A stretch of DNA of 64,000 nt. Origin: a bacterium (lineage in GTDB: Bacteria; Zhuqueibacterota; QNDG01; JAGLOF01). Positions 34,183-42,331 of the stretch are shown here, in pieces (the stretch's first letter is position 1; every line of letters starts with the position of its first letter). The notes under the pieces were generated by a model. That model worked only from the letters and a program-made list of their open reading frames with translations. It did no database searches and had not been told where the DNA came from. A program made the translations under genes and the position numbers. Location of the stretch: assembly GCA_016934955.1 (NCBI GenBank), contig JAFGRY010000040.1, positions 1-64,000 on the forward strand, given 5' to 3'.

Positions 34183-35565
34183 TCAGAGACCCTGGATTTT
34201 CATTCTCACCACCTGCTCGGGTGTCGGTTCTTTGCCGCGTTCCTTATACACACGCTTGACGAATTCGATGTACTCCTTGTCCACATCATGAATTTTAAAG
34301 GTAATCAGTTTCGAAATGGAGATGTCTTTGAATCCGGCGGCCTGCACATCCTTGACGAACTGCAAGGTTACGTCATGAATGTTCATGGCAATCAGGTCGT
34401 CAGGTACGATGTCTGTATAGCCGAGACTGTTCATCCCTTTGATGAAATCCGGCTTGACATCATGAATGCTGAAGGCGACAATCTCACCGATATCAAGATT
34501 GGTATACCCCAGTTCCCGGAACTGTTTGATATAATCGGTTGAAACGTCATGGATCTTGAAGGAGATCAGTTCCTCCGGATCGCTGGCGGTGAAGCCCATT
34601 TTCGCCAGTTCTGCCATATATTCAGGGTCAACGCCATGAATCTTGAACGCGATCAGCTCATCGAGGGTGATGTTCTTGAAACCGGCGGCGTGTATCTTCC
34701 GGATAAAATCTTCGCTGACGTCATGGATATTAAGGGCGATAAGTTGATCGATATCGACATCGGTGTACCCGAGCTCCTTCAGCGTTTTCAGATAGGAAAG
34801 CTCGACATCATGAATGTTCATGGCGGTCAGTTTGTTCAGAGGCACATTGGCGAATCCCTGAGCCTTGACCCCCTTGATGTAATCGAGGGTTACATCGTGA
34901 ATCATGAGGGAAACGAGATCCGAAGCGGAAAGATCGGTATAGCCCGCTGCCCGCAGACCGCGGATGAATTCAGGCTCGACATCATGAATTCTGAACGCGA
35001 TCAGCTGTGAAACCGAAATGTCCTTAAGCCCCAGTGCATGCACTTCTTTAATAAAAGGAATGGTCACATCGTGAATAGCCATCGCCACCAGGTCCGAAAA
35101 CTTGAGATCGGTGTATCCCAGGCCGTGCAGATCCTCGATGAACTGCCGGTTTACGTTGAAGACGCAGAGATGCAGCAGGTCTTCACTCTCGATCTTGCCG
35201 AATCCCTCTTTCTGCAAAAATCCGATAAAATCATCGCTGGCGGTAAACGTGAAGACGCCTCTGCCCCGGCCGTCGCTGAATCTGCCGTCAAAGGCGATAA
35301 CGCCCGCTTCCCGTGCAAGCGTGAAGCGATGTTCCTCACCGTTCTGCTGTACACCGGTGTACGCATTCAGATCCTGCGTAAAGGAAAATGAAGACTCGCG
35401 GCCGAAGTCTTCATCTCCGAAAATCATCAGACGCATCTGGATACGGTTCTCATTGATCCGTGCCGACCAGTCACCGGTAATGCTGTTCGCCGCGTTCATC
35501 GCCGCGAACAGTCCGATACTCACGCAAAGGACCAGCATACCGATCATTGCGACTCTCTTGCTCAT
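34183..35565 (-). CDS. Exported protein made of twelve 29-residue tandem repeats
   Basis: A 460-residue protein with a signal peptide or N-terminal anchor (~1-25). An N-terminal beta-rich domain (~30-110, SITGDWSARINENRIQMRL...) is followed by twelve 29-residue repeats. The consensus is DFIKxLxAxGYTDLxxDxLIAFxIHDVxP; the first (DFIGFLQKEGF...) and last (EYIEFVKRVYKERG...) are degenerate. In DNA the period is 87 bp, visible in atcatgaat at 34285, 34372 and 34459. Similar repeats are known to me from the tails of BlaR1-like or uncharacterised FCB and acidobacterial proteins; their ligand is unknown. ATG 35565 has AGGAGG 6 nt upstream. It follows the DUF4097 gene by 155 nt and probably ends the second sigma operon. 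Confidence 0.85.
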   Translation of the reverse strand: MSKRVAMIGMLVLCVSIGLFAAMNAANSITGDWSARINENRIQMRLMIFGDEDFGRESSFSFTQDLNAYTGVQQNGEEHRFTLAREAGVIAFDGRFSDGRGRGVFTFTASDDFIGFLQKEGFGKIESEDLLHLCVFNVNRQFIEDLHGLGYTDLKFSDLVAMAIHDVTIPFIKEVHALGLKDISVSQLIAFRIHDVEPEFIRGLRAAGYTDLSASDLVSLMIHDVTLDYIKGVKAQGFANVPLNKLTAMNIHDVELSYLKTLKELGYTDVDIDQLIALNIHDVSEDFIRKIHAAGFKNITLDELIAFKIHGVDPEYMAELAKMGFTASDPEELISFKIHDVSTDYIKQFRELGYTNLDIGEIVAFSIHDVKPDFIKGMNSLGYTDIVPDDLIAMNIHDVTLQFVKDVQAAGFKDISISKLITFKIHDVDKEYIEFVKRVYKERGKEPTPEQVVRMKIQGL

Positions 35566-35720
35566 TGTCATCCTCCTGTACATAAAAAATGAATGCCTGT
35601 GTTCTTCTTTCACTGAGTATCACCCCGGCATTCAGATATGGTTGCAAAAAAATTCTCCGGAAACCCGGCGGGATCTCGCCGCTTCGATTCCGCGCCCCCG
35701 CGAAAAGACGCGGAATCCCC

Positions 35721-36470
35721 TCATCGTATATAAATATTTCCGTTTAGTGTTTTGATAAGTGTTTCCGTCCCGCCGCGGTTGAGCACACCGATTTTCATTG
35801 AGGTCCCGGACTTGTCCGGGGCGACGGTCAGGCGGGTATCATGAAAAATATCCCCGTAATCGGTGTTCATCTTCAGCAGCATGTCCACGTGTTCCGGGAA
35901 CGTGAGGTCGATATCACCGGTTATGGACGTAAATGCCATGGGCGCCCCCGCGGTCACTCCGGCAAATTTAACGAGAATATTACCGTCCACGGTGGACACT
36001 ACCGCCGCTCCGCTGACATTGATCAGGGTGACGGGGCCGTTGGTGTTGTTGATCTCGAGCTCTCCCTGCACATTGGCGACCTCGATGACACCGTTGTCAT
36101 AGGTCTGCAGATGCAGATCCATATTCCTCGGCACCAGGATATCGAGATCGACCGTGTACCGTTCGGAATCCGAATAAACGGTTACCTCATTATTACGTTC
36201 AACTGCGCTCAATTCAGGTCCCGGCTTCCTCTCCCCTTCTCCCGCGCCCCTCTCCCTGTAGGCAGCGGTGACCATGACCAGCGATCCGTCATATCCGTTG
36301 ACGGTGATGGATCCCTTGTAATGATGTATCCTCAGACGTCCGGACTGGCCGGGCTGTGAGAGATGGATGGAGATCGTCTTTTTTGCGGGTGGGGATGACT
36401 GCCCCCACGTCACCCCGCATGAAATGGACAGAACAATACAGACAGCTGTTTTACAGCATGCTGACGACAT
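35721..36470 (-). CDS. DUF4097-type beta-strand repeat protein, exported
   Basis: A 249-residue protein with a signal peptide (about 1-24, SCGVTWGQ). Residues ~40-249 contain regular short beta-strand repeats (GSITVNGYDGSLVMVTA; YDNGVIEVANVQGELEINNTNGPVTLINVSGAAVVSTVDGNILVKFAG; TLNGNIYIR), as in DUF4097/putative adhesin proteins that form a right-handed beta-helix. Function is unknown; such genes often follow sigma/anti-sigma pairs. ATG 36470 overlaps the end of the HEAT-repeat gene by 20 nt, so translation is probably coupled. Confidence 0.85.
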   Translation of the reverse strand: MSSACCKTAVCIVLSISCGVTWGQSSPPAKKTISIHLSQPGQSGRLRIHHYKGSITVNGYDGSLVMVTAAYRERGAGEGERKPGPELSAVERNNEVTVYSDSERYTVDLDILVPRNMDLHLQTYDNGVIEVANVQGELEINNTNGPVTLINVSGAAVVSTVDGNILVKFAGVTAGAPMAFTSITGDIDLTFPEHVDMLLKMNTDYGDIFHDTRLTVAPDKSGTSMKIGVLNRGGTETLIKTLNGNIYIR

Positions 36471-37254
36471 GGCTAACCCTGTCCCGTACCGCATAGTTCA
36501 GTTCCTTATTTTCAAGAAGTCTGTTGAGCTCCGGCTTTGCGCTCTCTTCCTGCAGCCTCCCCATCAGTTCGGCCAGGGCCAGCTGCACCAGCGGGGATTG
36601 CTGTCTGTTGATGGACTCGATCAGACCCCGCCGTACGACGGGATTATCGGTGAAACGCGACAGCGTTTCCACCGTTGCCAGGCGAACATTGACATTCGGA
36701 TCGCTGTCGAGCGTACGCATCAGAACAGTGACAATTTTTGCATCCGCATCGGTCCACTCTTCCGCGAGGGTCACGGCTTTCAGCCGCTCGGACGGCGAAT
36801 CCTGCTGCAGCTGGGCAAGCATCACCATCTCTTTCATCTCGCTGATCTCCGCGGCCATGCGCTCCATGCGGCTGCCGCCCACCGCTCCCGGAGTGACCCA
36901 GGTGCCAAGCACCCACCCTAGAAAAACAAGCGCGAAGGCGTATCCCAGTTTGGGCATAAGCTGCTGTTCTATCCGTTTCCAGAAAAGCGCCGGCTTATTC
37001 CCGTTCCGGGCAGTCTTCCGTCCCGCTTTGGCGGTCTCTTCCGCGAGCATCCGGTAAAATGCGCGGTCAAGTTCTTCTCCCGGTTCCGGGACCGGCATGT
37101 CGTCGAGAGAGATCAAAAACCTCTTCAGATCATTCAGTTCGGCTTCCGTATAGCCGGCGGCAAGCAGTTCCTGTTTCAGCTCCCGCTTCCGTTCCGGCGG
37201 TGTTGCGTCATCCCAGTAATCCATAACCAGGGCTTCGATTGGATCCCGTTTCAT
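36451..37254 (-). CDS. HEAT-repeat membrane protein, probable anti-sigma factor
   Basis: A 267-residue protein. Residues 1-95 are a charged cytoplasmic domain (MDYWDDATPPERKRELKQELLAAGYTEAELNDL), as in anti-sigma factors that sequester ECF sigma. One membrane segment lies at ~102-120 (LGYAFALVFLGWVLGTWV). Residues ~135-267 are HEAT-like helical repeats (DPNVNVRLATVETLSRF; VVRRGLIESINRQQSPLVQLALAELMGRL) placed outside the membrane. No zinc-binding HxxxCxxC is present. It starts 4 nt after the sigma gene stop, supporting a sigma/anti-sigma pair in which the repeats sense an envelope signal. The anti-sigma role is inferred. Confidence 0.8.
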   Translation of the reverse strand: MKRDPIEALVMDYWDDATPPERKRELKQELLAAGYTEAELNDLKRFLISLDDMPVPEPGEELDRAFYRMLAEETAKAGRKTARNGNKPALFWKRIEQQLMPKLGYAFALVFLGWVLGTWVTPGAVGGSRMERMAAEISEMKEMVMLAQLQQDSPSERLKAVTLAEEWTDADAKIVTVLMRTLDSDPNVNVRLATVETLSRFTDNPVVRRGLIESINRQQSPLVQLALAELMGRLQEESAKPELNRLLENKELNYAVRDRVSHVVSML

Positions 37255-37258
37255 GGTC

Positions 37259-37795
37259 CTACCCTTCCAATATACTGTAAATTCCCTTCAGTGACTGAAT
37301 GGCCCTGAAGACACGGGCTTTCACCGTCCCTTCCGGGCAGTCGCAGATCTGTCCGATTTCCTTGTACGTCAGTCCCTGAAAGCGCGAGAGCACAAGCACC
37401 TCGCGCTCCTGGGGTGTCAGCTGCTGCATCGCCTGTCTCAGCAGCGACATCTCCTCATTTCTCACCAGGAGCCGGTCCGCCTGTTCATCCACGTCAGCGG
37501 GCTGATCTTCCAGTGTATCCCAGGGCAATCTGCCGTCGCGGTGATAGTGATCGATCGCCAGATTCCTGGCGATCCGGTACAGCCAGGTGGAGAACTTGCC
37601 GTCGCCGCTGTATTTTTTCCGGTATTTCAGGACCCGGTAGAACAGTGTCTGCACCAGATCTTCGCTGGTTTCCCGGCTGCCGCTGAACCGGTAAAAATAG
37701 GCGAACATCGGCTTTTTGTAACGCTCAAAAAGCAGAGCCAGTTTATCGATTTCTCCCTCACGGACCTGTACCATCAGCTCTATGTCAGAATGCAC
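37259..37795 (-). CDS. ECF-type RNA polymerase sigma factor (second)
   Basis: A 178-residue sigma factor. Region 2 is FAYFYRFSGSRETSEDLVQTLFYRVLKYRKKYSGDGKFSTWLYRIARNLAIDHYHRDGR, and region 4 is LTPQEREVLVLSRFQGLTYKEIGQICDCPEGTVKARVFRAIQSLK. Translation starts at GTG 37795 with AAGGCGGATC upstream. It heads the operon sigma, HEAT membrane protein, DUF4097 protein and 29-residue-repeat protein. A candidate self-recognised promoter lies about 90 nt upstream. Confidence 0.95.
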   Translation of the reverse strand: MHSDIELMVQVREGEIDKLALLFERYKKPMFAYFYRFSGSRETSEDLVQTLFYRVLKYRKKYSGDGKFSTWLYRIARNLAIDHYHRDGRLPWDTLEDQPADVDEQADRLLVRNEEMSLLRQAMQQLTPQEREVLVLSRFQGLTYKEIGQICDCPEGTVKARVFRAIQSLKGIYSILEG

Positions 37796-37884
37796 GCGTG
37801 ATCCGCCTTATCGTTTGTTCCCGTCCGCTGCGTGTACCTGTCGGCTGCATGCGCCGTTACCTGTACCGGCATCTTTCCACATCA

Positions 37885-37912
37885 TAACACCGGGGCAACC
37901 TAAAAAGGTTGC
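37885..37912 (-). promoter_or_regulatory. Candidate ECF-type promoter overlapping a hairpin, second sigma operon
   Basis: On the minus strand GCAACCT (37912-37906), 15 nt and GTGTTA (37890-37885) have the geometry of an ECF promoter and resemble the candidate promoter of the first sigma gene (GCAAGTT-N15-GTCTAA). The -35 region is also half of a perfect 7-bp inverted repeat, GCAACCT (37895-37901) and AGGTTGC (37906-37912), with an AAAA loop. About 90 nt separate it from the GTG start. Confidence 0.4.
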
Positions 37913-38270
37913 ATAAAAACCGTACCGGAGTGACCATACAGCATAGTATAGGAAAAATTTCATGAAATCAAACGGTTTTTCCCGGGGAAGCAGCGGTGCG
38001 GCGCTGTCTCTGTGCGCGCATAAACCGGAACGATCGACACATCATTCGTATGTCGCATCGCCACATCTGTGTCCAATATACTGTGTTGAAAATACACAGC
38101 TTGAACACCCGGGAAAACCTGGTCATGAGGGGAGTTATGCCTAACTTAAATAAAAACAATTACCGGACTCTGCATAAGAGAGATTGTTTTACATGGCACG
38201 GAAGTTGTATATCCCTGTATATGAAAAAACGCCAGTGATTATTCATTCGATTACACGGAGGCACTTCACC
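37913..38270. other. Intergenic stretch without a supported gene
   Basis: Between the second sigma promoter and the glycine-rich repeat gene I see no convincing coding frame. A plus-strand 80-codon frame (37996-38238) has no family resemblance and no ribosome binding site. The stretch holds TATACT/AGTATA-type promoter-like AT-rich segments (about 37940-37955) and a single half-site ATGCCTAACTT (38138-38148) resembling the feo operator arm, which may be chance. Confidence 0.5.
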
Positions 38271-39320
38271 ATGACACGTACAGGACACACCCACCGCGCA
38301 CCCGCTCCGAAAGCCGTCATCCTGGGAGCGGTGCTGTTATCACTGATTGCCGGCACCCTTTCCTTTGCCCAGAGTCTGGATATTCCCTCCCGCACGTGGG
38401 GGATCAGTTTCGGCAATTCAAAAACCTTCACCGGATTGAGAATTAATTTCCGGGACAGGGAAATCGAGCGCATCAACGGCATTAACATCACCTTCTGGAC
38501 ACGTCCCAAAGATGACAACACCGGGATCGTCAACGGCATTTCCCTCGGCATTCTTCCCCAGGCGGCGGTCATGCGCGGCATTCAATTCGGTATCGGTGTC
38601 GGTGCCGCTGAAGAAATGACCGGAATCAACATCGGCGTGCTCGGCGCCGGCAGCGGCGGCAGTCTCGGGGGTCTGAATATCGGCGGTCTCGGAGTGGGCG
38701 CCGGCGGCGATATGTGGGGCATTAATATCGGCGGTCTGGGTGCCGGAGCCGGCGGCACTATGCGCGGCATCAATATCGGCGGATTCGGCGTCGGAGCCGG
38801 CGGCGACCTGTGCGGGCTGAACATGGGTCTGTTCGGCGCCGGAGCCGGCGGGAATGTACGGGGCATCACCATCGCCGGATTCGGAGCCGGAGCCGGGGAA
38901 TCCATGGGAGGCCTCAATATCGGCGGTTTCGGTATCGGCGCAGGGAAAAAACTCTCCGGCCTCACGGTAGCCGGACTGGGCGCGGGTGCCGGTGAACAGC
39001 TTGCGGGCATCACCATTGCCGGACTGGGGGCCGGATCGCCCAAGGTGAGGGGGGTGACGATTGCCGGGCTGGGAGTCGGCGGCGAATCGGTGCACGGCAT
39101 CGCTGTTGCGGCGGGCATGATCAAAATCGAAAATGACGGTGAAATGAAGGGCCTGGCCGTCAGCTCATTCAACTATATCAAGGGAACCATGAAGGGCGTT
39201 TCCATCGGTATCGTGAATTACGCCTATGCCCTGAAAGGTATTCAGATCGGTCTCGTGAACATCGTTCGTGACAATCCGAAGCTGACCCGGGTGCTGCCGG
39301 TGATCAACATCCATTTCTAG
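38271..39320 (+). CDS. Glycine-rich surface protein with 16-residue repeats (LA_2272-like)
   Basis: A 349-residue exported protein (signal peptide ~1-33, TLSFAQ). From about residue 110 to 290 it is built of roughly eleven 16-residue repeats of the form GINIGGLGAGAGGTMR (48 bp in DNA, between about 38,600 and 39,110), ending in a less regular GVSIGIVNYAYALKGIQIGLVNI section. This resembles LA_2272-type surface repeat proteins and is compatible with a beta-solenoid or barrel in the outer membrane. ATG 38271 has GGAGG 9 nt upstream. The function is unknown. It lies next to the second ECF sigma operon but is divergently transcribed. Confidence 0.8.
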   Translation: MTRTGHTHRAPAPKAVILGAVLLSLIAGTLSFAQSLDIPSRTWGISFGNSKTFTGLRINFRDREIERINGINITFWTRPKDDNTGIVNGISLGILPQAAVMRGIQFGIGVGAAEEMTGINIGVLGAGSGGSLGGLNIGGLGVGAGGDMWGINIGGLGAGAGGTMRGINIGGFGVGAGGDLCGLNMGLFGAGAGGNVRGITIAGFGAGAGESMGGLNIGGFGIGAGKKLSGLTVAGLGAGAGEQLAGITIAGLGAGSPKVRGVTIAGLGVGGESVHGIAVAAGMIKIENDGEMKGLAVSSFNYIKGTMKGVSIGIVNYAYALKGIQIGLVNIVRDNPKLTRVLPVINIHF

Positions 39321-39340
39321 ACGCCGACCAGCGATCATTT

Positions 39341-39379
39341 AAAGCCGGGCATGGATACTGCCGTGCCCGGCTTTTCTTT
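39341..39379. terminator. Terminator between convergent surface-repeat and GWxTD genes
   Basis: AAAGCCGGGCA (39341-39351) pairs with TGCCCGGCTTT (39364-39374) across a 12-nt loop, with CTTTT and TTT following. The A-rich start also gives a T-tract on the other strand, so it can serve both genes. Confidence 0.85.
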
Positions 39380-39403
39380 TGTTCATTCCATCGTCACGCT
39401 TTC

Positions 39404-42133
39404 TCAGCCGTCAAAGACCGTCAGTATGCGCTCACTCTCTGTGCGCTGGCCGCTCAGACGATCGTAGAGCGTCACTACTATCCGGTATTCACCGGTCTCG
39501 AGTGCCGCTGTATCGAGCTCAAAAGTAATAAAAGGATATGCCGTTGCCGTCACTTTTTTATCAATTTGATCCGACAGCACCGGTTTTCCGCCGCTGAAAA
39601 TATTGATCCGGCTGAGCAGATTCCGCTTCTTCACCGGAATCACTTTACACACCGCCCTGAAATCGACGAGATCATCCACGGTGCGCATGAGATTGTACGC
39701 TTCGACATACACGGTCACTGTCTGACCCCTTTCAATGCGCTCAAAGGGGAAGGGACTGATGTACATGTCTCCCTTGACTTCCTCTTCGGACAGCCGGTCA
39801 ACAGCGGCCGCACCCAGCGAGTCCGTGAACTGAATATCGCTGATGAATATTCTCTCCCGTGACGGCTCGAAGGCGGCGACTGAAATGACCTCTTCCGCAT
39901 AGAGACCGGCGGTGCTGTTCTGCAGCTCCACAGCCAGTGAATAGTCGCCTCTGTCCAGAAAATAATTGATCTGGGTGATGTAGTATGCCTCATTCGTATG
40001 TTCGCGGAAGAGAAGCATGCGGTCGTCGCTGGTGTGCAGAATCGCTCCCGCTGCATCTCTCAGCGCCAGGGCCCTGCGGAAGGCGTACTGTTTGCCATTG
40101 CTGCCCGGCAGGGCTGTCAGGGCATCCCAGGGTACGGCGATATAGCATTCCAGCCGCGTCTGACCTTCCCGGTAAAACCGCGCCGTGGCTACGCTGTACG
40201 GCAGCAGGGCCCGGGTTTTCCGCAGATCTGACATCGAGACCGGCAGACGCTCCCATCCTTCCCTGATCATCATCCGGTATTCGCGTTCGAGAACCTGCAG
40301 CGCCTCCCCGCTCAGCGGGGTTTCCTGGTCCCCTGCAACTGATGTGAATCCCCGGTAATTGCTCAGTTCACCGGTCTGCAGCATCCGGTACTGATAACTG
40401 TTGTCGACCCGGCCACCGATAAATCCCTTGAGCTGCGCCCATCCCGGATTTGCCAGCCCGTCGGGCGTCATCTCCCGCACATATTTCATTCTTTGGAATC
40501 CGCTTCCGTGGGTAACGAAATCGATAACCACTTCACTGCCCGATGTATGATAAATCCAGCACTCATTCCCGGCCAGCGTCCGGGTATCGCTGAACACACG
40601 CCGGGAGAACGGGGCCCCGTACTTCACATAGACCATTCCCCGGTCATCATACCCCCGTTCCTTCTCAGCCGCATAGTGGCTGCGGGCGTAGGCCAGACGC
40701 TGCCAGTGCTCCCACAAAAATTCATTTTCAGGCGTCGCCGGTGACGGATCACGGCGTTCGAGCATCTTCTTCAGCTCCCCGGCCTTGTCGCGGGATTTTT
40801 GAAACGACCGTCTTTCTTCATCATTCAGCACATCCGCAAGCTGCATAAACAGTGTGTCGCTCCAGGAACTCTCCCCGAGCCGTTCAAGCCCCGCATACAC
40901 GTAATAACTTCCCGGCTCGATGCTGTCGGCTGCCGCCATTTCCAGTCCCCGGGTGATCAGGACGGAGGCGGGAAGTGAATCGATGGCCGCGGGACGGTTC
41001 AGCAGCTGATAATCGGGATGATAATTCATGGGCAGCATTTCAGCCAGCCGGTCAAAGGCCCAGTGACCATACCTGATGACGAGCTGAGGCACCAGCAGAT
41101 GTCCCGATCTGGCGCACACCAGGGGTGTCACCATGCTGTTCAGGTAGGAAATCTGCCGGGAATAGTCCTCCTTGATTCCGGTCTGGCGTCTCAATTCCCG
41201 GGAATAGTAGGGATTCTCTCCTTCCCCGCTGTACACGACCTTGATCCATTCGGGAAGGGAGATCTCCACATCCATATGTTCCGCCGGAGCGAAGACGAGT
41301 GAATCCGCGCCCAACTGCCGCAGCACCCTGGATCCCTGCTGCAGGGGGGATTCGCTGAGAGCATAGAGGGCGAATCCTTCACTTTCGAGACTGTCGCTGA
41401 TCAGTGACCGGAAAAAATGCTCCATTGATCCCTGATACGCCCGGACCCTGTTGGCCATTACTTTTGATTCGGTTTCAGGATCAGGGAACGTGACCGGAGT
41501 AAATTGGATGTTCCCGGTAAAAAGCAGCCGGCCGTCATTCTGGACAACGAATTCATCGATAAAATAGGTAATGTCGTATCCGAGGGTGGGATTGTGAATG
41601 TGCAGCGGTTCGGAAGCGGCCGCCTGTAAAAAATAGGGCGCTTCCCGGGAAAACCTCAGAACCTCGGGATTCTCGATGGTACAGCGTCCGGCGTGCTCGT
41701 CGATACCCAGAAGAATCGTCTCGAATGTACGGAGGTCCCTGTCCCGGAATCGGTCCCGACGGGCGGTGACGGTGATCGTCGGGGCCACAAGTGATTCCTG
41801 CACGAGCCGGAACAGGATCGAACCCGGTTTTTTATCAGGGGTGACGGTAACTTCCTTGATCTCACGTCCATACCCGATCATCGCGGCGACCAGTTCGTAT
41901 GTTCCGGGAGGGACATTGCGAATAGTGAATCGGCCGTAATCGTCGGTCACTCCGCCCAGAGACGTATTGCTTAAAAACACATTCACATAGCGCAGCGGCT
42001 CGCTGGTCTCCGCGTCGAACACGATACCGCTGATGGTATACCGCTGCAGTGTCTGGGGCTCCGCCGTGACAGGTAATACAACCGCCGCCAGCAGGCAGAG
42101 CAATGCCGCCGCGGTCACGTATTTCGTACGCAT
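39404..42133 (-). CDS. GWxTD-domain protein with CarboxypepD_reg-like N-terminus
   Basis: A 909-residue exported protein (signal peptide 1-24, LPVTAEP). Residues ~33-110 are a carboxypeptidase-regulatory-like domain (GIVFDAETSEPLRYVNVFLSNTSLGGVTDDYGRFTIRNVPPGTYELVA). Around residues 470-560 lies the GWxTD region (YAAEKERGYDDRGMVYVKYGAPFSRRVF...ECWIYHTSG), here with RGYDDRG in place of RGWxTDRG. Beta-rich domains fill the C-terminus. GWxTD proteins are found in Acidobacteria and FCB relatives; the function is unknown. The fusion with an outer-membrane-receptor-type N-terminal domain suggests a surface or periplasmic structural role. AAGGA lies 5-6 nt before ATG 42133. Confidence 0.85.
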   Translation of the reverse strand: MRTKYVTAAALLCLLAAVVLPVTAEPQTLQRYTISGIVFDAETSEPLRYVNVFLSNTSLGGVTDDYGRFTIRNVPPGTYELVAAMIGYGREIKEVTVTPDKKPGSILFRLVQESLVAPTITVTARRDRFRDRDLRTFETILLGIDEHAGRCTIENPEVLRFSREAPYFLQAAASEPLHIHNPTLGYDITYFIDEFVVQNDGRLLFTGNIQFTPVTFPDPETESKVMANRVRAYQGSMEHFFRSLISDSLESEGFALYALSESPLQQGSRVLRQLGADSLVFAPAEHMDVEISLPEWIKVVYSGEGENPYYSRELRRQTGIKEDYSRQISYLNSMVTPLVCARSGHLLVPQLVIRYGHWAFDRLAEMLPMNYHPDYQLLNRPAAIDSLPASVLITRGLEMAAADSIEPGSYYVYAGLERLGESSWSDTLFMQLADVLNDEERRSFQKSRDKAGELKKMLERRDPSPATPENEFLWEHWQRLAYARSHYAAEKERGYDDRGMVYVKYGAPFSRRVFSDTRTLAGNECWIYHTSGSEVVIDFVTHGSGFQRMKYVREMTPDGLANPGWAQLKGFIGGRVDNSYQYRMLQTGELSNYRGFTSVAGDQETPLSGEALQVLEREYRMMIREGWERLPVSMSDLRKTRALLPYSVATARFYREGQTRLECYIAVPWDALTALPGSNGKQYAFRRALALRDAAGAILHTSDDRMLLFREHTNEAYYITQINYFLDRGDYSLAVELQNSTAGLYAEEVISVAAFEPSRERIFISDIQFTDSLGAAAVDRLSEEEVKGDMYISPFPFERIERGQTVTVYVEAYNLMRTVDDLVDFRAVCKVIPVKKRNLLSRINIFSGGKPVLSDQIDKKVTATAYPFITFELDTAALETGEYRIVVTLYDRLSGQRTESERILTVFDG

Positions 42134-42331
42134 CGTTTTCCTTCCTCTTGTTGCCCGGTTCCGGATCAGCTAGCCCCGCGAGCAGCGACACCCACACCAG
42201 GGACCGCTTCCCGGCTGGAACGGAGGAATCTCCCTCCTCGCTCTCTAATACGCTCCATGACCGCACATCCCCGCTTCAGGTCCGGGATCACTCACCCCGG
42301 CCGAGAACACGTATGCGGCACCTTCAGTGGT

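Noticed and set aside
34283..35220. Regular 87-bp repeats resembling a CRISPR-like array
   Set aside because: The period lies in a continuous reading frame, the whole unit (not just a short direct repeat) is conserved at protein level, and there are no spacers or cas genes.
37996..38238. 80-codon plus-strand frame between the sigma operon and the surface-repeat gene
   Set aside because: No ribosome binding site, no resemblance to a family, and atypical cysteine/arginine content.
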